This document shows, in pieces, positions 46,509-56,156 of a DNA stretch of 64,000 nucleotides. Origin of the DNA: Salipiger pallidus (lineage in GTDB: Bacteria; Pseudomonadota; Alphaproteobacteria; Rhodobacterales; Rhodobacteraceae). Position 1 is the stretch's first letter, and every line of letters begins with the position of its first letter. Location of the stretch: positions 1,094,830 to 1,158,829 of the forward strand of contig NZ_BMJV01000001.1 in the NCBI RefSeq assembly GCF_014643635.1. The letters run 5' to 3'. The translations under genes and the position numbers were made by a program. Below the pieces are notes generated by a model. It did not search any database. It was not told the DNA's origin and saw only the letters and a list, made by a program, of their open reading frames with translations.

Positions 46509-47501
46509 TCAGCAGTAGTTCTCGGGCCCAACCCACTGTGCGCGGGAATAGCGGTCTCCGTGGCACCAGCCGACGGGCAACACCTCCTCGATCCGTGCCA
46601 TCTGCTGCGCGCTCAGCGCGGCTTCGGCGCCGGCGACAAGCTCGCGGAAGTGCTTCGCGGTGCGGGTGCCTGGGATAGATACCACGTGATCGCCCTTGTG
46701 GATCCCCCAGGCCACAGCGAGGCCGGCCGCGGTAAGACTGAATTCGGCCGCCAGCGCCCGGAACCCCTCAAGAAGCGTAAGGTTGGCCGAATAGTTCGGC
46801 TCCATGAACCGGGGGTTCTGGCCGAGGAACGGGTTGCCATCAATGCGATCACGCGGGATCGGGCTGTCCGTCAGAAGCGACCGCCCCACCGGCGAGAAGG
46901 CCACCAGCGCCACGCTCAGTTCGGCGCACGTCTGCAGCAGGCCCATCTCGGGGGCCCGCGTTGAAAGCGAGTATTCAGACTGCACCGCCGCCACTGCGTG
47001 TTCGCCATGAGCGCGGCGCAGGGTCGAGGGCGCGATCTCCGAGAAGCCGATGCTGCGGCATTTGCCCTTTTCGACCAGCCGCGCCATGGTGCCGGTGACC
47101 TCCTCAACAGGGATCTCGGCCTGGTAGCGGTGCACGTAAAACAGGTCCACGTGATCGATCCCCAGCCGCGTCAGTGACTGGTCAAGCTGCGCCTCCATAT
47201 GGCCCAGCGAGTTGTCGAAGACGCGGTTGCCGGCCGCATCGCTGGTAATGCCCGCCTTGGTGGCGATATGCACCGCATCCCGCGCACCGGGAGTGGCGGC
47301 GAGCCATGCGCCGATGGAGGTCTCGGAGCGGCCCATGCCGTAGATGTTCGAGGTGTCGATGTGGGTCACACCGACCCCGCGGGCAAGGTCCAGCACCGCG
47401 AAGCTGTCTGCTTCCGTGGTTGGCCCGTAGAAATCCGAGAAGGACATGCCACCGATCCCGAGGCAAGACACCTCGGCCTGTCCGATCATCCGTGTCTTCA
47501 T
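46509..47501 (-). CDS. Aldo/keto reductase
   Basis: A 330-residue NADPH-dependent (beta/alpha)8 aldo/keto reductase. Active-site Asp and Tyr are in [12 protein letters not shown], Lys in HIATKAGI, His in [23 protein letters not shown] carries the cofactor-binding site. Substrate unknown. Its ATG overlaps the cmk stop by 4 bases, so it is coupled to cmk, though it is not part of the usual cmk/rpsA block. Confidence 0.9.
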   Translation of the reverse strand: MKTRMIGQAEVSCLGIGGMSFSDFYGPTTEADSFAVLDLARGVGVTHIDTSNIYGMGRSETSIGAWLAATPGARDAVHIATKAGITSDAAGNRVFDNSLGHMEAQLDQSLTRLGIDHVDLFYVHRYQAEIPVEEVTGTMARLVEKGKCRSIGFSEIAPSTLRRAHGEHAVAAVQSEYSLSTRAPEMGLLQTCAELSVALVAFSPVGRSLLTDSPIPRDRIDGNPFLGQNPRFMEPNYSANLTLLEGFRALAAEFSLTAAGLAVAWGIHKGDHVVSIPGTRTAKHFRELVAGAEAALSAQQMARIEEVLPVGWCHGDRYSRAQWVGPENYC

Positions 47502-48124
47502 CGCGTCGCCGCCTTTTCGTCCTGTCGTTCCAGCACTGCGGCAATGGCCGAGGCGACCGCCGTGTCGATGTCGAGCTCGGAGGTGTCAATGATCACCGCG
47601 TCATCTGCAGGGCGCAGCGGCGAATCCACGCGGGCGGTGTCGCGATCGTCACGCTCCCGGGTTTCGGCCAGCACCGTCTCGTAGCTGATGTCGGCCCCCT
47701 GCGCTGCCAGCTCGTCATGGCGGCGGCGGGCGCGGATCTCGGGGGTTGCGGTGACGAAGAGCTTGGCCTCGGCGTCGGGGCAGATCACCGTACCGATGTC
47801 CCGCCCGTCCAGCACCGCCCCGCCGGAGCGCCGGGCGTAGGCGCGCTGGAAATCGAGCAGAGCCGAGCGCACCTCGGGGATCGCAGCGACCTTGCTGGCG
47901 GCCTGCGCCACCTCGGGGCGGCGCAGCCCCTCCATCTGGACGTCGCTTGCATCGAGATCAAGAGCGGCGGCGATGGGGTCCTCGCCCAGCAGCATCCGGG
48001 CCCCGACCGCGCGGTAAAGCAGGCCGGTATCGAGATGGCCGAAGCCGAAATGCGCGGCAAGCGCCCGGCTGAGGGTGCCCTTGCCTGCCGCCGCGGGGCC
48101 ATCGATGGCGATAGTGAAGCTCAT
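47498..48124 (-). CDS. cmk: Cytidylate kinase
   Basis: A 208-residue NMP kinase. The P-loop is [28 protein letters not shown] and [21 protein letters not shown] are Cmk signatures. It phosphorylates CMP and dCMP. Start [10 protein letters not shown] at 48124, adjacent to aroA. It overlaps the aldo/keto reductase gene downstream. Confidence 0.96.
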   Translation of the reverse strand: MSFTIAIDGPAAAGKGTLSRALAAHFGFGHLDTGLLYRAVGARMLLGEDPIAAALDLDASDVQMEGLRRPEVAQAASKVAAIPEVRSALLDFQRAYARRSGGAVLDGRDIGTVICPDAEAKLFVTATPEIRARRRHDELAAQGADISYETVLAETRERDDRDTARVDSPLRPADDAVIIDTSELDIDTAVASAIAAVLERQDEKAATR

Positions 48125-48230
48125 GAAACTCTCCGGGTCCTTTGACCCACGCTTATGACCAGCCGTCGCCCGCGCATCAACCCCCGCCCCCCTCACCGGC
48201 CTGGAACGGCCGGCAAGAGGTGCCTGAGCC

Positions 48231-49574
48231 TCAGGCTCGGGAGATGTCGCCGCCCAGTCCGGTCATCAGCGGCTCGAACACCGGGAAGGACGTGGCGATG
48301 GGGCCGCCGTCGTCCACGCGTACAGGCTCCGTCGTGGCAAGGCCCATGACGAGGAAGGACATGGCAATGCGGTGATCGAGATGGCTTGCCACCTCCGCTC
48401 CGCCCCGCACGTTCCCATGGCCGCGACCATGAACCGTCCACCAGTCCTCGCCCTCGTCGACCTCTACACCGTTGGCACGCAGCCCCACGGCCATGGCGTC
48501 GATCCGGTCGCTTTCCTTGACCCGCAACTCCTTGACACCGGGCATGTGGGTCTTGCCCTCCGCGAAGGAGGCGACCACGGACAGCACCGGGTATTCGTCG
48601 ATCATGCTCGCGGCGCGCTCGGCGGGCACCTCGATGCCCTTGAGATCCGGCGAGAAGCGGGCACGCAGGTCCGCCACCGGCTCGCCGCCCTCTTCGCGCA
48701 TGTTCTCGAAGACAAGGTTAGCGCCCATGTCTTGCAGGGTGAAGAACAGCCCCGCGCGGGTGGGGTTGAGGCCGATATTGGGCACCAGCACGTCCGAGCC
48801 TTCGGTGATTAGCGCGGCGCAGACCGGGAACGCCGCCGAGGATGGATCGCGCGGCACGACGATGACCTGCGGCTTGAGCTCGGGGCGGCCCTTCAGGGTG
48901 ATGACCCGGCCCTCTGGCGTGTCCTCGGTGGTCACCTCGGCGCCGAAGCCGTTCAGCATCCGCTCGGAATGGTCGCGGGTGGCCTCGCGTTCGATCACCA
49001 CGGTCTCACCCGGGGCATTGAGCCCGGCCAGCAGCACCGCGCTTTTGACCTGCGCAGAGGGCACCGGGGTGGCGTAGCGCACCGGCAGCGGATCGGCGGC
49101 TCCCACGATGGTCATCGGCAGGCGCCCGCCGGAGCGGCCGTAGGACTTCGCGCCAAACAGCGCCAGCGGATCGGTCACGCGGGCCATGGGCCGCTTGTTT
49201 AGGCTGGCATCGCCGGTGAAGGTCGCGGTGATCGGCGTGGTCGCCATGGCGCCCATGATGAGCCGCACACCGGTGCCGGAGTTGCCGCAGTCAATGACGT
49301 TGCCCGGCTCGGCAAAGCCGCCAACACCGACACCGTGCACATGCCAGGTGTCGCCGTGCTTTTCGACCTCGGCCCCAAAGGCCTGCATGGCCTTGGCGGT
49401 ATCGAGCACGTCCTGCCCCTCGAGCAGGCCGGTCACCTTCGTCTCACCAACGGCCATGGCGCCAAGGATCAACGACCGGTGCGAGATCGACTTGTCGCCG
49501 GGAACATGCGCCTCGCCCGAAAGGCCAGTGGACCGGCGCGAGATCATGGGGATGGGGTCACCGTGGCTCGACAT
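48231..49574 (-). CDS. aroA: 3-phosphoshikimate 1-carboxyvinyltransferase (EPSP synthase)
   Basis: A 447-residue EPSP synthase. [53 protein letters not shown] and [15 protein letters not shown] are diagnostic. The segment [10 protein letters not shown] has an Ala-type residue only outside the usual glyphosate site (sequence reads GNSGTG), a class II-like feature that would need alignment to confirm. It makes EPSP from shikimate-3-phosphate in aromatic amino-acid synthesis. It heads the block leading to cmk and rpsA. Confidence 0.96.
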   Translation of the reverse strand: MSSHGDPIPMISRRSTGLSGEAHVPGDKSISHRSLILGAMAVGETKVTGLLEGQDVLDTAKAMQAFGAEVEKHGDTWHVHGVGVGGFAEPGNVIDCGNSGTGVRLIMGAMATTPITATFTGDASLNKRPMARVTDPLALFGAKSYGRSGGRLPMTIVGAADPLPVRYATPVPSAQVKSAVLLAGLNAPGETVVIEREATRDHSERMLNGFGAEVTTEDTPEGRVITLKGRPELKPQVIVVPRDPSSAAFPVCAALITEGSDVLVPNIGLNPTRAGLFFTLQDMGANLVFENMREEGGEPVADLRARFSPDLKGIEVPAERAASMIDEYPVLSVVASFAEGKTHMPGVKELRVKESDRIDAMAVGLRANGVEVDEGEDWWTVHGRGHGNVRGGAEVASHLDHRIAMSFLVMGLATTEPVRVDDGGPIATSFPVFEPLMTGLGGDISRA

Positions 49575-49708
49575 GCTACTCTCCGTTATCGCTCACATCG
49601 CCCTTAGCAGGGCCTCCCGGGGCCGTCCATCACGGGCAGCCCCCTCATTCGTCTTTGCAACGGCGTCCCACCAAGCGCGGCGACCCCTCGATGGCGCATC
49701 CGCGTGGG

Positions 49709-50422
49709 TCAGAGCCGGCGGAAGGTCAGGTAATGGGGGACACGGCCTTCGCGCAGGGCCTTTTGCTCGTAGCGGGTCGAGATCCAGTCGCCCCAGGGCT
49801 CGCGCCAGTCGGCGGGACGTTCGGCCAGCCACTCGAACCCCGCTTTGGGCACCTCGACGAGGGTCTGGCGCACGTAATCGGGGATATCCGTGGCAACGCG
49901 GAACTCGGCGCCGGGCTTCAGAGCGCGGGCCAGCGGCTCGAGATGTTCCTGCGTGACGAACCGGCGGCGGTGGTGGCGCTTCTTGGGCCATGGGTCCGGG
50001 TAGAGCAGGAAGGCCTTGTCGAGCGAGGCCTCGGGCAGCACGTCGAAGAGGTTGCGCACGTCGTTAGGGTAAACCCGCACGTTGTCGACATTCGCGCGGC
50101 GGATCTTGCCCAGGAGCATCGCAACGCCGTTGATGTAGGGCTCGCAGCCGATGATGCCGACGCCGGGATGGGTGGCGGCCTGATGCACCATGTGTTCGCC
50201 GCCGCCAAAGCCGACCTCGAGCCAAACCGGCTTGCCATCGAACATGGCGGCGGTGTCGAGCGGCTGGCGGTCCGGGTTTACCTCCCAGTCCACTGCACCG
50301 GGGGACAGCCCGGCGAGATCCTCGTCAAGGTAGGCTTCCTGCGACTGCTTCAGGGTCTTGCCCTTCACACGGCCGTAGAAGTTGCGCCACGGGGCGGCGG
50401 GATGCTTGTTCGAACTGGTCAT
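49709..50422 (-). CDS. trmB: tRNA (guanine-46-N7)-methyltransferase
   Basis: A 237-residue SAM-dependent methyltransferase. Motif I WLEVGFGGGEHM, then IGCEPYINGVAMLL and the tRNA-binding DPWPKKRHHRRRFV and DIPDYVRQ mark TrmB. It makes m7G46 in tRNA. Start at MTSSNKHPAAPWRN by family. It is downstream of metK on the same strand. Confidence 0.95.
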   Translation of the reverse strand: MTSSNKHPAAPWRNFYGRVKGKTLKQSQEAYLDEDLAGLSPGAVDWEVNPDRQPLDTAAMFDGKPVWLEVGFGGGEHMVHQAATHPGVGIIGCEPYINGVAMLLGKIRRANVDNVRVYPNDVRNLFDVLPEASLDKAFLLYPDPWPKKRHHRRRFVTQEHLEPLARALKPGAEFRVATDIPDYVRQTLVEVPKAGFEWLAERPADWREPWGDWISTRYEQKALREGRVPHYLTFRRL

Positions 50423-50495
50423 GGCGGCGGGATGTACCGCCAAGCCGCGCCGCAGGCAATCCCGCAGATCACCTGCCGCGCGCATGTCAGGGGCG

Positions 50496-50520
50496 GCAAA
50501 TTCCTTGGCAAGGAATTTGC
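50496..50520. repeat. AAATTT-type hairpin, copy 2
   Basis: GCAAATTCCTT (50496-50506) pairs perfectly with AAGGAATTTGC (50510-50520) around GGC. It lies just after the metK stop. Related to the hairpin at 41112-41135 by layout and AT-rich stem in a GC-rich setting. Confidence 0.75.
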
Positions 50521-50530
50521 GGCGCGGCTT

Positions 50531-51709
50531 TCAGAGGCCGCGCTGCAAGGCCTCGGCCAGATCGGTGCGCTCCCAGCTGAACCCGCCGTCCGCATCCGGC
50601 GCCCGGCCGAAATGGCCGTAGGCCGCAGTCCGCTCGTAGATCGGGCGGTTGAGGTCAAGATGCGTGCGAATGCCGCGCGGCGTGAGGTCCATCGCCTTGG
50701 GGATGGCCGCCTCGATCGCGGCTTCGTCCATCTTGCCGGTACCGTGGGTGTCCACGTAGATCGACAGCGGCTTGGCCACGCCGATGGCGTAGGACAGCTG
50801 CACGGTGCAGCGATCCGCAAGGCCCGCGGCCACCACGTTCTTGGCAAGGTAGCGGGAGGCATAGGCCGCCGAGCGGTCCACCTTGGTCGGGTCCTTGCCC
50901 GAGAACGCGCCGCCGCCATGCGGGGCCGCGCCACCGTAGGTGTCCACGATGATCTTGCGCCCGGTGAGGCCCGCGTCCCCGTCAGGGCCGCCTATCACGA
51001 AGGTGCCGGTGGGGTTCACCCACCATTCGGTATCCCCCCGCAGCCAGCCTTCGGGCAGCACATCGCGGATGTAGGGCTCGACGATGGCGCGCACGTCGCC
51101 GGACGACAGCGACGGGTCGAGATGCTGGTGCGAGAGCACGACCGAGGTCACGCCTACCGGCTTGCCGTTCTCGTAGCGGACCGAGAACTGCGATTTCGCA
51201 TCCGGACCCAGCACCGAGGCCTCCCCGGACTTGCGCGCTTCGGCGAGGCGCTTGAGCACCGCGTGGGCGAAGAGGATCGGTGCGGGCATCATCTCGGGGG
51301 TCTCGTTTGTGGCATAGCCGAACATGATCCCCTGATCGCCCGCGCCTTCGTCGCCACGCTCGCCGGTCACGCCCTGGGCGATATGGGCGGATTGCTCGTG
51401 CAGAAGGTTGGTGATCTCGACCGTGTCCCAGTGGAACTTGTCCTGCTCGTAGCCGATGTCGCGGATGCAGGCCCGCGCGATGTCGGGGATACGCTCCATG
51501 TACTCGGCCAGCTTGGCCTGATCGGTCAAGCCGACCTCACCGCCGATAACCACGCGGTTCGTGGTGGCAAAGGTCTCGCAGGCGACGCGCGCCAGCGGAT
51601 CCTCGGCGATCAGCGCATCGAGGATGGCATCCGAGATACGGTCGCAGACCTTGTCCGGGTGCCCCTCGGACACGGACTCGGAGGTGAAGGTATAGTTCTG
51701 TCGGGACAT
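50531..51709 (-). CDS. metK: S-adenosylmethionine synthetase
   Basis: A 392-residue Met[20 protein letters not shown] (ATP/methionine site), DQGIMFGYA and [19 protein letters not shown] (P-loop-like signature) are present. It makes SAM from methionine and ATP. A SAM/SAH riboswitch sits over its ribosome-binding site, so it is expected to be shut off by SAM at translation. Start [11 protein letters not shown] at 51709. Confidence 0.97.
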   Translation of the reverse strand: MSRQNYTFTSESVSEGHPDKVCDRISDAILDALIAEDPLARVACETFATTNRVVIGGEVGLTDQAKLAEYMERIPDIARACIRDIGYEQDKFHWDTVEITNLLHEQSAHIAQGVTGERGDEGAGDQGIMFGYATNETPEMMPAPILFAHAVLKRLAEARKSGEASVLGPDAKSQFSVRYENGKPVGVTSVVLSHQHLDPSLSSGDVRAIVEPYIRDVLPEGWLRGDTEWWVNPTGTFVIGGPDGDAGLTGRKIIVDTYGGAAPHGGGAFSGKDPTKVDRSAAYASRYLAKNVVAAGLADRCTVQLSYAIGVAKPLSIYVDTHGTGKMDEAAIEAAIPKAMDLTPRGIRTHLDLNRPIYERTAAYGHFGRAPDADGGFSWERTDLAEALQRGL

Positions 51710-51712
51710 GAG

Positions 51713-51758
51713 TGCTCCAATGGGTACCGGCCGTCACGCCAGGAAGCCGTTGTGACGG
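51713..51758 (-). ncRNA. SAM/SAH riboswitch on metK
   Basis: Minus strand: CCGTCAC pairs with GTGACGG (51752-51758 with 51731-51737), the loop is AACGGCTTCCTGGC, and downstream comes ATTGGAGCA (51713-51721). These are the stem, loop and 3' element of the SAM/SAH riboswitch that occurs upstream of metK in Rhodobacterales (established). The 3' element contains GGAG, the metK Shine-Dalgarno, which the pseudoknot hides when SAM is bound. Here 9 extra bases lie between the stem and the 3' element; the published minimal RNA has them directly adjacent. Confidence 0.9.
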
Positions 51759-51820
51759 GGATATGACGCAGTATCGCTACGCCCCCCCGCCGGAGCGGTC
51801 AATGCGAAAACACCTACAGT

Positions 51821-53353
51821 TCACCGTACCGTGCGGCGGCGTCGCCAGAACAGAGCGCCCCCGAGGAGCACGAAGAGCGCGAGGGCCGGCAGATCGCCCA
51901 TACGGCTGTAGAGTGTCACCCGCAGCGGCAGCGGCAGTGGCGCATCAAGGTATCCCGCCTCGCCCAGAGGCAACTGATCCAGCACACGCCCTGCCCCATC
52001 GATTACCGCCGAAACGCCGGTGTTGGCGGCGCGCAGCATGGGCAGGCCCTGTTCGATGGCCCGGATGCGTGCCTGCGCAAGGTGCTGGTAGGGCCCCGAG
52101 AAGGTGCCGAACCAAGCGTCGTTGGTGATCTGCAGCAGCAGGTCCGCCCGGCCCGGCGCAAGCCGCACTTCCTGCGGGAACACCGCCTCGTAGCAGATCA
52201 GCGGTAGCGCGCTGCCGATGCCCCCCCCGAAATCGAGAATGCGCGGCCCGGGACCTGCGGCGTAACCGCCCTCTGCCCGCTGAGCGAGGCCCGCGATGTT
52301 GAACCTCGCGAAAAGCGACGCGGCGGGCATGTATTCCCCGAAGGGCACGAGGTGCGACTTGTCGTAGACCTCGGTCACCACGGGGCCTTGTTCGGCTAGG
52401 ATGAGCGAGTTGTACCAGCGCCCCTCCTCCTCGCGCTGAATGCCGAGGACGACGCGCCCAGGATAGGCGGCATCGGTGATGATCCCCAGCGCCTCGTCGG
52501 CATTGTCCAGCAGCATCGGCACGGCGGTTTCCGGCCAGACCACCAGAGACGGACGTTCCAGTCCGTCCGTGGCGGGGGCAGCGGTGAAATCCACCTGCCG
52601 GCGGAAGAACACCGGCACCCAGTCGCGGTTCCATTTCTGGGTTTGCGGCGCGTTGGGCTGCACGAGGCGCACCACCGGGCGGCCGGTGCTATCCTGCAAG
52701 GGCGGCACCATGGCAGCGCCGCCGACCACAAGCGTGGCAAGGGCCACCGCCGCCACGGCACCGGGCAGCAGCGAGCGGCGGCCTGCCCCGAACGCCGTGG
52801 CAAACAGCGCGGCAAGCGCCAGCGTTAGCAGTGTCAGCCCGTGCGGGCCCACCACGGACACCCACTGGATCACATCCGTTGGCGCCCAGAGATAGCCGAC
52901 CATGGCCCAGGGAAAGCCGGTGAAGACATAGGCGCGCGCCAGCTCTGCCGCCGCCCATGTTACCGCAAGCGCGAAAAGACGCCGCCGGAGCGGTGCATGG
53001 ACCGCGCCCCAAAAGGCGATGCTCCAGAACAGCGCCAGCCCTGCGGCCAGCAGGAACAGCGCAAAGGGCGCCATCCATGCGGTCGCTGCGGCGTCCACCT
53101 GGAACGGTTCGACCACCCAGGCCAGGGCGATGCCGAAATAGCCAAGCCCCACGCCCCAGCCTGCGCCGACAGCGCTCAGCGGCGTCCGCACGGTGGAAAA
53201 AACAAGGAATGCGGCGATCAACCCGGCAAGGGCCAGCCATGCCATGTCCCACGGCGCCTGCCCCATGGCCATGACGCCGCCCGACAGGATCGCGAGGGGC
53301 AGCCGCGCCCAGCGGACGCGGCCTTCCAGCCGCAACAGGCCGGTTTCAGACAC
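51821..53353 (-). CDS. lnt: Apolipoprotein N-acyltransferase
   Basis: A 510-residue membrane enzyme. Several N-terminal helices precede the nitrilase-like periplasmic domain with its Glu-Lys-Cys triad: VVWPETAVPML (Glu), VYDKSHLVPFGEYMP (Lys) and PLICYEAVFPQEV (Cys). It N-acylates lipoproteins after LspA action. The stop side lies about 110 bases from metK; its start overlaps the CorC-like gene by 8 bases. Confidence 0.95.
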   Translation of the reverse strand: MSETGLLRLEGRVRWARLPLAILSGGVMAMGQAPWDMAWLALAGLIAAFLVFSTVRTPLSAVGAGWGVGLGYFGIALAWVVEPFQVDAAATAWMAPFALFLLAAGLALFWSIAFWGAVHAPLRRRLFALAVTWAAAELARAYVFTGFPWAMVGYLWAPTDVIQWVSVVGPHGLTLLTLALAALFATAFGAGRRSLLPGAVAAVALATLVVGGAAMVPPLQDSTGRPVVRLVQPNAPQTQKWNRDWVPVFFRRQVDFTAAPATDGLERPSLVVWPETAVPMLLDNADEALGIITDAAYPGRVVLGIQREEEGRWYNSLILAEQGPVVTEVYDKSHLVPFGEYMPAASLFARFNIAGLAQRAEGGYAAGPGPRILDFGGGIGSALPLICYEAVFPQEVRLAPGRADLLLQITNDAWFGTFSGPYQHLAQARIRAIEQGLPMLRAANTGVSAVIDGAGRVLDQLPLGEAGYLDAPLPLPLRVTLYSRMGDLPALALFVLLGGALFWRRRRTVR

Positions 53354-54335
53354 CGCGTGCTCCTGCAGACGACCCGGCCACCGCTTCCTCGGGGGTGGGG
53401 GCTGGAAGTGCCGCCACCGGGCGCTGGGGCGCGGGCTCGGAGGTTTCGGGGGTGTGGGGCCGGATGCGCAGCCGCTTGATGCGGCGCGGGTCGGCGTCCA
53501 CCACCTCGAAATCGAGACCGGCGGGATGCGGGATTACTTCGCCGCGCGCCGGCACGTGGCCCGCGAGCATGAAGACGAGACCGCCGAGAGTGTCGATTTC
53601 CTCTTCGTCGATCTCGTCATCGTCGGTCAGGGCAAGACCGCTTTCGGATTCGAATTCCTCGAGCGGGGTCTTGGCCAGCGCCAGCCAGCTGCCCGCCTTC
53701 TCGCGGAAAAAGTTGCGGCCCTCGGCGATGTCGTGTTCATCCTCGATCTCGCCGATGACCTGCTCGATGAGATCCTCGATGGTCACGAGACCGTCGACAC
53801 CACCGTATTCGTCGATGACCAGCGCCATGTGCCGCCGTTCGGTCTGCATCTTGGTGAGCAGAACACCGATGGGCATGGAGGGCGGCACGAAGACCAGCGG
53901 GCGCAGGATCTTGCGCAGGTCGAAATCCTCCTCGCCATTGCCGTTGAAGCCGTGGCGCAGCGAGAAGTCCTTGAGGTGGGCCATGCCCACGGGCGTATCG
54001 AGCGTGCCCGCGTAGACCGGGATCCGCGTGAGGCCGCTTTCGCGGAAGACCTTCACGAGGTCAGCCTTGGTGATGTCCTCGGGGATCGCAACGATGTCGG
54101 CCTTGGGGATCGCCACGTCCTCAACCCGCATACGGCGCAGGTTCATCAGGCTGGGCGGCGGAAGCTGCGGCTGACTCGGCAAGGGGTCGGCAGACACGTC
54201 CCTGCTCGGACCCTCCTCTTCGGAAGCCGGCTTCATGGCGTTGAAGATACGGCGGAAGAACCCTTCGCCGTCGTTACTGTCAGCGTCTGGCTGCGCGCTT
54301 TGCGCTGCCATAGACGAGCCGTCGTTATCGCCCAT
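53346..54335 (-). CDS. CorC/HlyC-type CBS-domain protein
   Basis: A 329-residue soluble protein. Two CBS domains (ADIVAIPEDITKADLVKVF and HMALVIDEYGGVDGLVTIEDL) are followed by a CorC_HlyC transporter-associated domain (ETIDTLGGLVFMLAGHVPARG-like region). No DUF21 membrane part is fused, so it is the CorC type, linked to Mg/Co efflux or to ribosome-associated roles by its fixed place next to ybeY and lnt. Start MGDNDGSSMAA at 54335. Confidence 0.9.
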   Translation of the reverse strand: MGDNDGSSMAAQSAQPDADSNDGEGFFRRIFNAMKPASEEEGPSRDVSADPLPSQPQLPPPSLMNLRRMRVEDVAIPKADIVAIPEDITKADLVKVFRESGLTRIPVYAGTLDTPVGMAHLKDFSLRHGFNGNGEEDFDLRKILRPLVFVPPSMPIGVLLTKMQTERRHMALVIDEYGGVDGLVTIEDLIEQVIGEIEDEHDIAEGRNFFREKAGSWLALAKTPLEEFESESGLALTDDDEIDEEEIDTLGGLVFMLAGHVPARGEVIPHPAGLDFEVVDADPRRIKRLRIRPHTPETSEPAPQRPVAALPAPTPEEAVAGSSAGARGV

Positions 54336-54382
54336 CGATCCTGTCTGTTCCTGTCCAATTGTGGGGCAACGGCCCCGAGCAC

Positions 54383-54862
54383 TCATGAATATGGGTTCGC
54401 TATACCCAGTTTGCCAAGTATTTCCACCTCGAGAGTTTCCATCACAGTCGCGTCCTGGTCACGGATATGGTCGAAACCCAGCAGATGCAGCGTAGCATGA
54501 ACCATGAGGTGAGTGACATGGCTGTCCATCGGCTTGCCTTGTTCGGCGGCTTCCCGCGTGCACGTCTCGAAGGCAATGGCGATGTCTCCCAGCTCCTCGG
54601 GCATCTCGGTGCTGCCCTTCGGCAGTACGTCGGGACTGCGGTCGCGCGAGGGCCATGACAGCACGTTGGTGGCTTTTGGCTTGTCGCGGAAATCGCCGTT
54701 GAGCTCGGTGATGCGGGCATCGCCGCAGGCCAGCACCGCGATCTCGAAGCCTTCGGGCGTGAGGCCGAGATGGGACAGGGCCGCGCTGGCGGCAGTTTCC
54801 GCGAGCGTTTCGAGGCCCGCCTCGTCCCAGCGGTCGTCTTCGATGATCGTGTCGGTCAGCAT
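54383..54862 (-). CDS. ybeY: Endoribonuclease YbeY
   Basis: A 159-residue zinc protein. The metal motif H-x3-H-x5-H is visible in THLMVHATLHLLGFDHIRD. TNVLSWPSRD is also conserved. YbeY takes part in 16S rRNA 3' maturation and ribosome quality control. Start MLTDTIIEDD at 54862. It is in the phoH-ybeY-corC-lnt order. Confidence 0.94.
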   Translation of the reverse strand: MLTDTIIEDDRWDEAGLETLAETAASAALSHLGLTPEGFEIAVLACGDARITELNGDFRDKPKATNVLSWPSRDRSPDVLPKGSTEMPEELGDIAIAFETCTREAAEQGKPMDSHVTHLMVHATLHLLGFDHIRDQDATVMETLEVEILGKLGIANPYS

Positions 54863-54909
54863 AAGCGTTGGCCCTTCTGTCCCGCCGCGGCAACCAGCCG
54901 CCGGGCGGG

Positions 54910-54967
54910 AGGGGGCTCTGCCCCCGTCGCTGCGCGACTCCCCCGGGATATTTCGGGTCAAAGGAAA
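54910..54967 (+). repeat. Dispersed intergenic repeat, copy D
   Basis: GGGGGCTCTGCCCCC, a short TCGCTGCGCGA hairpin, CTCCCCCGGGATATTT, then GGGTCAAAGGAAA. Same order as copies A-C. It lies between phoH and ybeY, which are both on the other strand. Confidence 0.85.
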
Positions 54968-55030
54968 CGCGCAAGGCGGGCTATACAGGTTTCCCCGCAC
55001 CAGGCAAGCGCGGTGCGGGGAGGTGTTGTG

Positions 55031-56008
55031 TCAGCCGGCTTCGGCGTCCTTCTCGTAGGCTTCGATGATCGCAGCCACCAGCGGGTGACGGACCACGTCC
55101 TTGGCCGAGAAGTAGTTGAAGCCGATCTTCTCGATGTTGCTCAGCAGACGTTCCGCGTCCTGCAGGCCCGAGAAGACCCCGCGCGGCAAATCGACCTGGG
55201 TGCGGTCGCCGGTGATCACCATGCGAGAGCCTTCGCCGAGGCGGGTGAGGAACATCTTCATCTGCATTGTCGTGGCGTTCTGCGCCTCGTCCAGCACCAC
55301 GAAGGCGTTCGACAGGGTGCGGCCACGCATGAAGGCCAGCGGCGCGATCTCGACGATCTTCTCTTCGCGCATCCTTGCCAGCTGCTTGCCGGGGAGAAAG
55401 TCGTTGAGCGCGTCGTAGAGCGGCTGCATGTAGGGGTCGACCTTCTCTTCCTGGGTACCGGGAAGGAAGCCCAGGCGTTCGCCCGCCTCCACAGCCGGGC
55501 GGCAGAGGATGATCTTGTCCACCGCGCCAGTGATGAGCATGTTCACCCCTACCGCCACCGCAAGGTAGGTCTTGCCGGTGCCTGCGGGGCCGATGCCGAA
55601 GCACATTTCGTTCTGGTAGAGCGAGCGGACGTAGGCCTTCTGGGCGTCGGTGCGCGGTTCGATCAGTTTCTTGCGTGTCTTGATCTCGACCTTGCCGCCT
55701 TCGAACATCTCGAGCTGCGAATCGGCGTCCTCTTCCTCGGGGGCCACGCGGAATTCGCGGTCGATGTCGCCGCGCCCCACCGGGCGCCCCTGTTCGAGCC
55801 GCTGGTAGAGTGATTGCAGCACCTCGCTGACGGCAGCCTGGGCCTCTTCGGGTCCGTGGATGGCCAACTGGTTGCCACGCCTCAGGATCTGCACGCCGGT
55901 GCGGGCTTCGATGTCGGTGAGGTTGCGGTCGAACTCGCCGCAAAGCTCGATGAGAAGACGGTTGTCGGGAAACTCGAGAATGGCTTGGGTGAGGGTGCCT
56001 GCGGTCAC
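55031..56008 (-). CDS. phoH: PhoH family ATPase
   Basis: A 325-residue PhoH-like (YbeZ) protein. The Walker A motif is GIGPAGTGKTYLAVA, Walker B FVVLDEAQNAT, with MVITGDRTQVDLPRG as motif III. An N-terminal KH-like segment (RTGVQILRRGNQLAIHG) precedes it. Thought to work with YbeY in rRNA metabolism. The GTG start at 56008 is set by AGGAG six bases upstream. Confidence 0.93.
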   Translation of the reverse strand: MTAGTLTQAILEFPDNRLLIELCGEFDRNLTDIEARTGVQILRRGNQLAIHGPEEAQAAVSEVLQSLYQRLEQGRPVGRGDIDREFRVAPEEEDADSQLEMFEGGKVEIKTRKKLIEPRTDAQKAYVRSLYQNEMCFGIGPAGTGKTYLAVAVGVNMLITGAVDKIILCRPAVEAGERLGFLPGTQEEKVDPYMQPLYDALNDFLPGKQLARMREEKIVEIAPLAFMRGRTLSNAFVVLDEAQNATTMQMKMFLTRLGEGSRMVITGDRTQVDLPRGVFSGLQDAERLLSNIEKIGFNYFSAKDVVRHPLVAAIIEAYEKDAEAG

Positions 56009-56099
56009 GCATGTCTCCTGCGCTTGGGGTGTACCCAATGGTGCCAATACCCCCGCCCGGGGGCAAGTCCCGGATGCGTGAGGGGCGGTGAGGAAATGC

Positions 56100-56132
56100 A
56101 AAAAGGCCGCGCGGTGAGCACCGCACGGCCTT
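56100..56132 (-). terminator. Intrinsic terminator after the lipoprotein/OmpA genes
   Basis: A 13 bp stem with one mismatch (56103-56115 with 56120-56132) followed on the minus strand by TTTTT. It is 24 bases after the lipoprotein stop. Confidence 0.88.
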
Positions 56133-56156
56133 GGTATTTCCGGGTCTGCGCCAAGA

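Noticed and set aside
43491..46964. A 1157-residue plus-strand open frame across lapA, ihfB, rpsA and part of the aldo/keto reductase gene
   Set aside because: It is antisense to several certain genes and arises from high GC codon bias.
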